This document shows positions 33,644 to 43,289 of a stretch of DNA of 64,000 nt, in pieces. A program made the position numbers and the translations under genes. The stretch is from positions 62,001 through 126,000 of the forward strand of contig NBIV01000149.1 in NCBI GenBank assembly GCA_003194525.1, given 5' to 3'. How positions within the stretch are numbered: the stretch's first letter is position 1; each line of letters begins with the position of its first letter. This DNA comes from Gracilariopsis chorda (lineage: Eukaryota > Rhodophyta > Florideophyceae > Gracilariales > Gracilariaceae). Under the pieces are notes generated by a model. That model did no database searches. It saw only the letters and a list, made by a program, of their open reading frames with translations, and was not told the origin of the DNA.

Positions 33644-34467
33644 TGTGGTGCAATGCCCCAAAGGGGAAAAACACCGAAAGACGTTCGGGATCTTCCTCTC
33701 ACGAGGTGAACCCAGTTGGGTAGAGCCCTCCAAGAGGTGTCACGGCGAAGCCGGTTTGTAAGACCAGGGACACCTGTCGCGACTCGCGCAGGGAGGTGAA
33801 GGCGAAGAATGGTATCCGCGTGAGCGAAGTGTGATCCTCAGTAGAGGTATGTTTCCACGTAAGTGGGGGTGTGTGAGCAAATGCGCACACGAGGGCCGCG
33901 GATAGCGGGAGGTGCTACCCTAAAAAGGGGAAAAAGGAAGGGTAGAGAGGAGGAAGAGAGAACGAAGTGAGTCGCGAGAGTGACAGGGGCGAACGGCGAT
34001 GCCTGTAACAATATCCCTATACAGGGTGAAACACCAATGCAATTGGAATAATATGACTCCCAGTGATGGGTCCCTTTAGATGTGCAAGGGGGTTAGATGT
34101 CCCGTGGTTTACGGCGTTTCCTTCCAAGGAGGAGTAGAGTACGCGCGCAAGCGGCAACAACTAGAGCCAATTCCCCAGGTTTGAGTCCCTTGTTGGGGAA
34201 GGTTTACTGGTGCGACGGCAGTGCGCCGTCGCACTAAGTACTAGCTTCCCAGAAATGGGTGTGAAAATAATAAATAATATTAACTAAAATACTCCACATT
34301 TCGTGGCAACATCCAGTACTGTGGCCAACCGCCAATTGACCCAAAACCGTGTCCCACGTGTCCATACCCACCATTGTGGGGCGTAGTTCATATACATACT
34401 ACACAACCGATACTATCGGGAAAACGATCAAGTACCAAGAATCCCTCCCTGAGGGCGTTGCACTACA
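33644..34467 (-). repeat. 3' LTR of element H
   Basis: It begins TGTGGTGCAA and ends TTGCACTACA on plus, so the ends form an imperfect inverted repeat of about 10 bp. In one variant block (near 33971-34012) it groups with the 20507 and 60531 LTRs, not with its own partner. It contains the 10-bp stem GTGCGACGGC/GCCGTCGCAC. Confidence 0.92.
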
Positions 34468-34480
34468 TATCCCCCCCCCT
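34468..34480 (-). other. Polypurine tract of element H
   Basis: On the coding strand an A followed by nine G and ATA directly precedes the 3' LTR. This is the expected start site for plus-strand DNA synthesis. The copy at 61355-61367 has AGGGGGGCGATA in the same place. Confidence 0.8.
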
Positions 34481-34524
34481 AAGACGGGAAAACGACCGCA
34501 GAAGCGGACGGTTCCCAGACAAAA

Positions 34525-34575
34525 ATGGGGGATAAAAGCGCGTGCGCCGTCTCCGGTTCTTCTCTCCTGGCATAG
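34525..34575 (+). pseudogene. Deletion remnant of the antisense gene of family H
   Basis: The ATG and first codons (MGDKSACAVSGS) match the start of the antisense ORF at 61411 (MGDKSACAASGS). The frame then runs into sequence matching the region just after the end of that ORF (63286 onward) and stops at once. About 1.84 kb is missing relative to the other copy. The junction lies at GGTTCT, which occurs at both ends of the missing segment there. Confidence 0.8.
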
Positions 34576-34724
34576 CCAGCTATTGTAGTATAGTGTTGTG
34601 GGGAGCTAGCTGCTCACTTGAATAAACTTTTCCGTTTAGAACGGTGATTCTCGTTTGAGTTCCCCGTCTTCGACGGACCTTGCCTTGTTATCCTTTCCTA
34701 TCGCCCTCCGCTTGCGCGGCAACG

Positions 34725-36365
34725 TTACCCAACTTGGGCATTTACCAGCGTGGCTGGAGCTGCAGTTCCCGTTTGACGGCGGTATCGCACGACCTGCGAC
34801 CGTGGGAGGTGTTCGATTGATTCCCACGTATCCCCACTGGGGTCATACCCGTACCAGCGGACGCAGTATTGTAGAATACCATCCTGGTCCCAGGTGTGCC
34901 CGACAAGTCGGTCTACTACGAACTCTCGTTCGTAGACATGCCGGCCGTGCCGGGTGGTGGTTGTATTCCCTTGCGTGGGCCGTCCACTGTGCGGTATATT
35001 GCCCCCTATCCGGGTTGTCGGCGAAGTCTCCGGCGTTGCCGTGCGCTGTCCTAGTGGCCGCTGCTCATGCGGGAAAATATCCCTCAAGAGGGTGTGTGGC
35101 GTCACGATTTTCACCGGCAAGTCATTCCCCAGAGGGGCGCCGTTGTTCCCGTCATCACGGTAGGCCGGGCGAACCGCCAGTCGGCGGGAGACTTGGGCTC
35201 CGCCTTCGCGGTTGAGCTCACGAACCGCGAGTTTGCGGGAAGATGACCGCTCCTGCGGAATCGGCATTTCCACAATCCCCTGGGGGGTCCCGTGCGACAC
35301 GGTGATTGGGTGGCAAACCGCCTCCCTGCCAGGCGCACGAGCGCTCTGCTCCATACGTTCCGGCGATGCCGTGGTGTCCCCGGCTACTGACGGGTTGCCT
35401 GGGGCTAACTCCGGTACACCGGTATTTTGGTCAAAATTCCCCTTTGGGGGGTGCCGAGCAGGTGCCGATGACACCCTTTTCAGGGGCTTGGCCGCTACGT
35501 GCGGTTCACCGTCTCCACGCGGAGGAGCAGCGTCCGGTATGACCGGTTTCGAGCGTGCGATGGCGTGTGCTTTTTCCGAGTTTCTCGGTTCTTCCCGGCA
35601 GCGTTGCGGGAGGTGGTGCAAATTATTCCCCGGAACGGGGGCTTCAATTCCGTCGACAACGGGAGGCGTTTCCGGCGCTTGCGGGCCAGGGCCTGAAGCT
35701 TTGGCTGCGGCTTGGCTGCCTTTTTCCCCAAGAGGGGTGTGGGGATTTCCCATTGGCGCTGGTGTATCTGGGCGCCTCTTCTCCACAAGGCGCGGGTCTG
35801 ATCGACCTGATTGAACCGCTTTCGTGGGGGCTTCCGCCAACGGCGGCTTCGAGGCATCGCTCTGCTCAGGGGATTGAGGGCGATCGTCGCCGTAATCCCG
35901 TAACGGGGATTCTTCCCTGATAGGGGTGTGCGGTAGCTGCGTTTCAACTTCCCGTTGCGACGGCGATATCGTTCCTCGAAAACGAGTGTTCTCCTCCCCC
36001 TTCTTAGACGGAGCAGCGGGATAAGGGATAACATTCCTCGACTGGCGGGTGTAAATTCGCACCAGGGGGGCGGGCGCTGAGAGGCCCGAATTACCCGGCT
36101 GAGCCAGTGAGACCGACAGGGTCGGTAGGTCTGAGAGTCCCTGGCTGGGGTGTGTTAGTACCGTAGGCCTAGTACTCCCGGAGGATTCCGGTGTTGCAGA
36201 GTCCGTAGAAGCGGGATGTTCTGAATCCAGGATTACCTCTGAGGAGGGAGGGGGGGCAAGGACAACACGATCACGGGAAATCCGTTCGTGCGTGTCGCCC
36301 ATCTCTACCACGACAGTGTCGGTGTTCACAGAGATGACCTTGAATGGTCCATCCGCCACAGGCAA
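34725..36365 (-). CDS. Integrase C-terminal module with a very long linker and a terminal chromodomain (element H)
   Basis: This open frame of 546 codons continues integrase after a frameshift near 36565. Residues 5-45 are the GPY/F module (ADGPFKVISVNTDTVVVE). A Pro/Ser/Arg-rich linker of about 430 residues follows, containing repeated short peptides (RKLAVRE, RRLAVRP, HTLLRDIFPH). The last 70 residues hold a chromodomain (YEREFVVDRLVGH, QYCVRWYGYDPSGDTWESI), with the aromatic cage Tyr and Trp visible. In typical chromoviruses the chromodomain sits close to the integrase C-terminus, so this spacing is unusual. The linker DNA is one of the most hairpin-dense parts of the element. Confidence 0.82.
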   Translation of the reverse strand: MPVADGPFKVISVNTDTVVVEMGDTHERISRDRVVLAPPPSSEVILDSEHPASTDSATPESSGSTRPTVLTHPSQGLSDLPTLSVSLAQPGNSGLSAPAPLVRIYTRQSRNVIPYPAAPSKKGEENTRFRGTISPSQREVETQLPHTPIREESPLRDYGDDRPQSPEQSDASKPPLAEAPTKAVQSGRSDPRLVEKRRPDTPAPMGNPHTPLGEKGSQAAAKASGPGPQAPETPPVVDGIEAPVPGNNLHHLPQRCREEPRNSEKAHAIARSKPVIPDAAPPRGDGEPHVAAKPLKRVSSAPARHPPKGNFDQNTGVPELAPGNPSVAGDTTASPERMEQSARAPGREAVCHPITVSHGTPQGIVEMPIPQERSSSRKLAVRELNREGGAQVSRRLAVRPAYRDDGNNGAPLGNDLPVKIVTPHTLLRDIFPHEQRPLGQRTATPETSPTTRIGGNIPHSGRPTQGNTTTTRHGRHVYEREFVVDRLVGHTWDQDGILQYCVRWYGYDPSGDTWESIEHLPRSQVVRYRRQTGTAAPATLVNAQVG

Positions 36366-39300
36366 GAGTTTATGGCGCTTCTACCGTTCCCGGTTGTAGT
36401 ACTCCTTCCTGATGAAGATGTAGTTATTCGCCCGAATTGGGGACGGTTTTCCTCGCAAGCGAGCATTAAACTCCCGCTTGTAAGCGGCTTGGGCCCGTGC
36501 CATAGACTTCTGCGCAGCGGGGACCAGCTTGGAAGGCCATTGCTTCCATTACTGCCGGTAGATACCCACTGATGGGAAATTGTCCAAGGTAGCTTGGGGT
36601 TCAGCGCCACAGGCGGGGGTGTTCTAGATAGAACCAACTCGAATGGCGAAACTCTGGTAGTCCGGTGTACCTGCGTGTTGTGCGCGTAGGTTAACGCATC
36701 AGCGTACATGTCCCAGTTCTTTGGGTGGTCTGCGACGTAGGAACGTAACGCCGCGAGTAACGTCCGGTTAAACCGTTCAACTTGCCCATTACATTGGGGG
36801 TGGTAGGTAGTCGTGACCAAGTTCTCGACATACAGGATGCGGCAAACATCCTGGAAGAACTTGCTCGCGAACTGTTTCCCGTTATCGGAGAGCACCTCCA
36901 CAGTGGGATCGTAGACGAAAATCCAGTGCGTCACCAGAGCCTGGGCCACCGTGAGAGTGGTTATCCTCCGAAGAGGGACAGTCCGTACCAGCTTAGAAAA
37001 GCGGTTGGTAATGACAAGTAGAAACTTCTTTCCACGTTTCGTGGTGAGTAGTGGTCCGAGAATATCGATTGCGATAAACTGTAGCGGCGCCCTTGCAGGG
37101 AATAGTTTCATCTTCTTCGCATTTTTGCGGAGTTTCACGCGATTCTTCGCGCATTCGCTACAAAACCGCACGGTTGGGTAGCAATCCACCGCCATGGCGG
37201 GCCAACAGAAATCCCTTCGCTGGGTTAGGTAGAGTTTCCTCTCACTTGGGTGACCTCCAATGGGGGCATAGTGTGATAGATGTAACACCCGCGACTGCAG
37301 GGAATGAGGTACCACAATCTGTGGGCGGGCTTCGACCTTCTTTACGAGGTAGCCTTTTTCGTTTACCCCGAAAGGGAGATCTTCACCACCGTTCAGACGG
37401 GCACGAATCCTCGTACAGAATGGGTCGCCAAACTGTTCTCAGATCATCTCTTCCGGTGATACGGGTACAAAGTTTCCCGGTAAGGGGTTCTCAGATTTAT
37501 CTCGCGATGCGAGTAGTTCGTCAAAGTCAGCATCGTCGTCCCAGTTTTCTGGCCCAGCCTCGACGGCACATTCCGGATCATACGGGTCTATGGCCATGAA
37601 ATATGGGACTTCATCATCCTCCGTTGGGAGTGCTTCCCCACTTGTGGGTAACCGCGACAGAGCGTCGGCTTGGGTGTTCTGAGCGCCCTTTTTATAAATG
37701 ACTTGAAAGTCATATTCCGCGAGGCGGAGTCTCCAGCGTATGAGGCGTCCCGACGGGTCGGAGATATTCATTAACCACCTCAATGAGGAATGATCCGTGT
37801 ATACGGTGAAGTGAACTCCCATAAGGTAGGGGCGCAGAGTGGTCATCGCCCATACGACGGCGAGGCACTCTTTCTCCGATACGGAGTAGTTCCGCTCATG
37901 AACATTGAGCGAGCGCGACTAATAAACAATTGGATTTCGTTCCCCCTCGGGGGTGGTTTGAAAAAGAGCACACCCGACTTGGTAGTCGCTCGAGTCCGTA
38001 TCTACCGAGTATGGCAACCCAAGTTTTGGAAGATGTAGGATTGGTGCTGATGTGACAGCCTCCTTCAAGGATTAAAAGGCTTCCGATTGCTCGAGCGTAA
38101 ATGTTCCCAGTTTTGGGGGGTTCCGCTTTCGCAACAACGCGTTCAGGGGCGCCGCAGTATCCGAAAAGTTCGGGATAAACCGTCGAGAGACGTTGACCAG
38201 CCCCAGAAAGGAGCGCATTTCCGTTTGAGTACGGGGCTCTTTTGCCTCAACGAGGGATCTGACTCGAGCTTTCTCGATCGCTAACCGTCCAGGACGGATA
38301 ATGTGACCCAGACACTTCACAGTATCTGTGAAAAACTCGCATTTCCTCAACTTGAGGGGAATTCCCGCATCGCGGAGTACGGTCAGCACGTCTTGGACGT
38401 GAGTGAGATGGTCGTCCAACGAGTTGGAGAAGATGATAATATCATCAAAGTAGACCAGACAACTCTGCCACTTAAAGGGGTTGAGTAGAATATCTACTGC
38501 ACGCTGGAAGGTGGCGGGGGCGTTGGTCAGCCCAAATGGCATCCGCTTGAAGCGGTAGGTCCCTACGTGGCAGGTGAATGCGGTTTTGTCGCGATCCTTC
38601 TGTCTGACAGATACTTGCCAATATCCCCAATTGGCATCGAGAGCCGTGAACACGGTGGCGTCTCCAAGGGAGTCAATACACTCGTCCATACGAGGGATAG
38701 GGTACGTGTCCCTAACAGTCACAGCATTGAGCCGGCGGTAGTCGACACAGAACCTCCAGGTTCCGTCGGCCTTTAAAGCCAGTACAACTGGGGATGCCCA
38801 GGGTGATTGAGCGGGCTCAATCACACCTGCGCGGAGCATCTTGTCCATTTGGGACTGCCCCTCTTCCCGAGCTTTCGGACCTGCCCTGTAAGGGGGTTGT
38901 GCAACCGGTCGCGCACCGGGGATTAAATTGATCCGGTGTTCCGTTGCGTTAATCTCGCCAAGCGAGCCATCCCACATTGTGGTGAATTCCCGTAACATTG
39001 TACGGAGTTTGTCACGGTGCGACTGTGGCACGTGGCTGAAGTCCAGCGCTTCAAGTGTTTTTTCCGGGTCAGTCCGGTCGTTGCTCGATGGAACATTGTC
39101 CTGTGGAACAGGTGTGGTTCGCAATTCCGAGTTACTCGGTGTGTTCGACGCTGAAGTAGCGGTTTCCTCCCTCTCCTTAGACTTGACGTCTTCGGACGGC
39201 GGGGCGAACTCCTCAGAAGAGGTGGTAACTCTGAGTACATCGGCGGCTTTCATCTTCGTTGGCAGCATTACCATAGGATGGGGGGTTACACTCCCAATTA

Positions 39301-40138
39301 CTTGGTGTTTTACCAGATACTGGGGGTGTTTGCCAAGGTTGGCAGCCAATATCCGGAAAGGAACATCCGGGGAAATGGAGACAAATCCATTAGCCAGCGC
39401 CAGCTGGGATTTCTCGTACAACGAGGCGAGGGGTTGTATAACCCAAAGACCGTGTTGACGGGAATTTACCTGCACCCAAACTTGGGACTCAGCTGGTATA
39501 GAAACCGAGGCAGCGACGTGGAGCTTGGAGGACTCGCGGGACGCGAGCGGTGGTTCTTGCGCAGCAGGGAGCGGAACTTGTTTCCGAGAGCACCGCTTTA
39601 GCGGGCGGCGAACAATCGGAATTGACGATCCGTCGTCAAGTTCTACACGCCTGAGGCGGGGCCTGATTGCGTCGACAAATCTGTCGCAGTAATCACATCC
39701 CAGTATGACTGGTGCTGCCAATGAACGGCAAACGATGAAGTCCAACTTCACCACAGAGGTACCAAGTCTTACGACGAGGTCCACTGTGCCCACCGTTTGT
39801 AACGGATTGTTGTTCGCATCCGAAATGTCAGGGACCGCGTCAGAGCGGATACGAGACCGCACAAGCAGGGGTAACCATGATTCCACAACAAATTTGGGGC
39901 CTGCACCTGTATCCAGGACGGTGTGAGACCTCACCATAAACTGGGGGTCAAGGCCAAGGTCGGCATAGACCTTACAGTTGCGCTTGGCCAAGACCAAGAC
40001 TCTACCGGGAATCCGGGGATTTTTACTCCGTATCCACGGGCAACGCAACACACCGAGGTGCGCAGAGTCCGCGTCAGCGCTGTCTTTCCTCGAGAGGACT
40101 TTCACCGGGGAGCGTGGTGAGGACGCCTCGGGCGCCAA
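36326..40138 (-). pseudogene. Pol of element H: protease, RT, RNase H, integrase
   Basis: A single frame of about 1,270 codons with three in-frame stops: TAA (38069-38071), TAG (near 37919) and TGA (37436-37438). The protease motif is VLDTGAGPKFVVES. RT shows VLALKADGTWRFCVDYRRLN, FTALDANWGYWQVSV, GLTNAPATFQRAVDILL and active site CLVYFDDIIIFS. RNase H shows YSVDTDSSDYQVGCALFQ and FTVYTDHSSLRWLMN. The integrase zinc site is HLSHYAPIGGH then CSECAKNR. Its DDE triad lies in FIAIDILGPL, VLSDNGKQF and GQVERFNRTL. Apart from the stops all catalytic residues are kept, so the lesions look recent. A frameshift near 36565 leads into the chromodomain frame. Confidence 0.9.
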
Positions 40139-40185
40139 CAGCCTCGTTTTTGAGGACCCCTCTCTCGAAGGGGAGACTCCCTCAG

Positions 40186-42359
40186 TTAGTTTTCCGCCTT
40201 CGGCGGTGGGTTGGTTTCCTCGAAAACGAGTGCTTCATCCCGTTGACGGGGGTTTCTATCCGTATAAGCGGGGGTTGCAACGGATGGTTGCGTGATCTCC
40301 CGAATCGGGGTGTATGAAGCTTGCCGCGCACGCGGGGTCTGTGGTAGGGCATGGGAAAAGTCCGTTTTGGCACGGAGGTAGGAAGCTGTCGGGACGGAAC
40401 GTTTCTCTTCTGGAGTGAGGGCCTCATAATTTTCCACTACCTCGGCCATATCTTTCAGTGAACAAATACACTGAGGTGAGGTATGGCCATGGGCATAGCA
40501 CAGGTGGCAAATGAGAGCCAATACCGCGACACGCGGATTATTATTCCGAGTATCGGAGAAGCGAACAGCAGGGCGGGTGTCAGTCCATCCAGGCCGTTGA
40601 TAACGGGAATGACCGTTTGAAAACGGGAGTCGTTGGGGTTGAACCAGACTGTTACCACCGTACAAAACGGGGTCTTCTGTTTCCGTATCACGGGTCATCT
40701 CCGTCGTTGACGGTAAATCACTGGTGGGTATCGACACACCATCCTCCTGCACTAGATGCACGGTATCAAATCTCTGTCCAGGATTCCCATCCGCGGTGAG
40801 CGGGAGAGAGGAAGCTTCGCTTTCCAGCAACAACGCCTTAACGGACTTAGACCGATTGTTCGGAGTTCTTGCACGAAGTGCATCCCCTTCCGCTCGAGCG
40901 TGGTGGACTAGCTCAAGGTAGGTGATCCTCCGCTTGTCCTCCCGATAACGGGCAACTAAACTCCGGATTGCCGGGTCAAGACCATCGATGAACATGGTAC
41001 TGCGCTCCTCAGCGGGGTATACGTTACCACATCTGTGGAAAGCCTTGTTAAGGCGCACCGAGTAATCGGTCTCGGTCTCTCCAGCACGCTGGCGTGTATC
41101 TCGCAAAGCGAGGATAGCCTGCTGAATAGCGGTGTTCGTGGCGTAGGAGCGCAGAAGATACTGCACAGCCTCCGGCCAGCAAGTAACTCTTCCCTCGGAG
41201 GCACGAGAAGATCCTCTGACAGAGTTGTATTGGTCCTCCGCCACTCCCCGTAGGAAATACGGTAAAGCTAAATAGGCTTGTCCCTCATTCATACCGAGGA
41301 TATCGGCCTCCGCTACAAAGCGGGATAGGAAATTTAGTACTAGAACTGGGTCCTCTCCAGTAAAATACTGGTTGCGGAGCGAGAGCTGCATTCGCTTAAT
41401 GCATTCTCGCACCTTTCCCGTACCACAGGGCGTACGTACAAGTGACGAATCTTCGAGCCGGTAGTACCGGTATGATAAAAGCTTCCGGTAATCCGGGTTT
41501 GTCGGTTTCAATTCCCGTAGACCGGGGTGTCTTCTCCCCTTCTGGCGGGTTCGGACCCCGCCTTCAGTGGCCGATGACCGCTTCGAGCGGGAGGTGTAGC
41601 CTCGCCTCTCGTCCTCCGAGTCGGAGTCCGAGGAGCTCGAGCTAACCGAATGGTTTCGGGATGAGTCCGACGATGTCGAAGAATCGGAGTCCGAATATTT
41701 TCGGTGGTGTTTCCGTCAATGACGGGGTTTCTTCTTCCCAGCAAGCTGGTCGTTGTGCGATGCCTCGTTTACCGGATCATCTGGGGATGGTTTGTCCATG
41801 AGGACGAACTGCTCCAGCGTCTCCAGGCGGGCACCAATCCGATCAAATCGGGCTTCAACTCCTTCGATGAAGGTGGCGGGTTGTCCCAAACTCTCCACCA
41901 CGGAGTTGACGTCAGACCGTAAAATATGGAGTTCCTTGGCGACCTCCTTTACGGGGGTTGCCAAGACCACCTCTTGGAGGGATTTTAGTTCCCCTACAAG
42001 GGTGTCATGGGCGGTCCACAGAGCGCGGACCTGGGATTCCAGGGAAGTCCCCGGGGGGGTGTTATCACCCGTTCCACGGGGGCTTGAGGCCGCGACAGCG
42101 GGTGCAGGCCGGGGTGCCTGGGGCACTGCGGCAACAGCCGGAGTCGATGCTGCATTCCCCTGCGGGGGTGATAACGAGGGCAAAAGGAGGTTCCGGGGTT
42201 CCCGGTTGGGGTATCATTCCGCGATGAAGTGGCGCCAGCACGGCTGGAACTTGTCCGTATAGGGATACGGGGTACGAACCGAACTTCGGAAGTGTCCGCG
42301 TTGTCGCAGGAGCGACTACGCCTCACCACTGGCTCCGCATCGGAGGGATTTCTCGACAT
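40186..42359 (-). pseudogene. Gag of element H
   Basis: It starts at ATG 42359 (MSRNPSDAEPVV). A frameshift near 42183 leads to a Pro/Ala-rich then coiled-coil block (LKSLQEVVLATPVKEVAKEL). A TGA at about 41715 follows GKKKPRH. The frame then continues through an acidic Ser-Asp-rich stretch and basic residues into the capsid part from 41511, with PYFLRGVAEDQYNSV and ETETDYSVRLNKAFH. The zinc knuckle CHLCYAHGHTSPQC is a regular CX2CX4HX4C near 40460-40510. The in-frame TGA lies inside one of the hairpins (CCGTC-AAT-GACGG, 41713-41725). Pol follows in a different frame. Confidence 0.82.
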
Positions 42360-42447
42360 AAGAAAATACCGTTACGACGGGAAACGATCACGGAACGTCC
42401 ATTGAATGAAAACAAACCTCGTAAGAGGGAAAACAAAAACAGATTTT

Positions 42448-42461
42448 AGGTGGGGAGACCA
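42448..42461 (-). other. Candidate primer-binding site of element H
   Basis: Three bases after the 5' LTR on the coding strand, TGGTCTCCCCACC could pair with a tRNA ending GGTGGGGAGACCA. The position and leading TGG fit the rule. The tRNA identity is not known. Confidence 0.5.
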
Positions 42462-42464
42462 CTT

Positions 42465-43289
42465 TGTGGTGCAATGCCCCAAAGGGGAAAAACACCGAAA
42501 GACGTTCGGGATCTTCCTCTCACGAGGTGAACCCAGTTGGGTACAGCCCTCCCAGAGGTGTCACGGCGAAGCCGGTTTGTAAGACCAGGGACACCTGACG
42601 CGACTCGCGCAGGGAGGTGAAGGCGAAGAATCGGTATCCGCGTGAGGGGGGTGTGATCCTCAGTAGAGGTATGTTTCCACGTAAGTGGGGGTGTGTGAGC
42701 GGATGCGCACACGAGGGCCGCGGGTAGTGGGAGGTGCTACCCTAAAAAGGGGAAAAAGGAAGGGCGAAGAGGAGGAAGGAAGGACGAAGTGAGTCGTGAG
42801 AGCAACGAACAGATACGGCAATGCCGGTAACAATATCCCTATACAGGGCGAAACACCAATGCAATTGGAATAATATGACTCCCAGTGATGGGTCCCTTTA
42901 GATGTGCAAGGGGGTTAGGTGTCCCGTGGTTTACGGCGTTTCCCTCCAAGGAGGAGTAGAGTACGCGCGCAAGCGGCAACAACTAGAGCCAATTCCCCAG
43001 GTTGGGGTCCCTTGTTGGGGAAGGTTTACTGGTGCGACGGCAGTGCGCCGTCGCACTAAGTACTAGCTTCCCAGAAATGGGTGTGAAAATAATAAATAAT
43101 ACTAACTAAAATACTCCACATTTCGTGGCAACATCCACTACTGTGGCCAACCGCCATTTGACCCAAAACCGTGTTCCACGTGTCCATACCCACCATTGTG
43201 GGGCGTAGTTCATACACATACTACACAACCGATACTATCGGGAAAACCATCAAGTACCAAGGATCCCTCCCTGAGGGCGTTGCACTACA
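42465..43289 (-). repeat. 5' LTR of element H
   Basis: It begins TGTGGTGCAA and ends TTGCACTACA on plus. The 10-bp stem with a 5-nt loop is at 43032-43056. In the block near 42793-42830 it shares ACGAACAGATAC with the 1-756 copy, whereas its own 3' partner has a different version. Confidence 0.92.

Larger units (their letters stand above)
33644..43289 (-). mobile_element. Full-length H-family LTR retrotransposon (chromovirus-like Ty3/gypsy)
   Basis: A 9.6-kb element on the minus strand, with LTRs 42465-43289 (5') and 33644-34467 (3'). The near-duplication TAGGT/TGGGT flanks it. Gene order is Gag (coiled coil, Ser-rich, capsid, zinc knuckle), PR, RT, RNase H, integrase, then a very long linker with a terminal chromodomain. 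A polypurine tract and a primer-site-like sequence are present. The whole element, LTRs included, is packed with short perfect hairpins. It lacks the antisense gene seen at 61411-63259. In-frame stops and frameshifts make it inactive as read. Confidence 0.93.

Noticed and set aside
35212-35814. Plus-strand ORFs of up to 200 codons opposite the chromodomain linker of H
   Set aside because: They are antisense shadows of the Pro/Ser-rich linker, helped by palindromic hairpins that keep both strands open. They lack the position and content of the antisense gene at 61411.
42446-42712. A similar ORF (MCASAHTPPLTWKHTSTEDH type) recurs in every H LTR
   Set aside because: It is the antisense reading of conserved LTR sequence. 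It breaks at different places in each copy and has no protein-like composition, so it reflects repeat conservation, not a gene.
33644-43289. The regular short palindromes could be a CRISPR array
   Set aside because: There are no constant repeats with unique spacers of fixed length. The hairpins vary in sequence and lie within eukaryotic retrotransposon genes.
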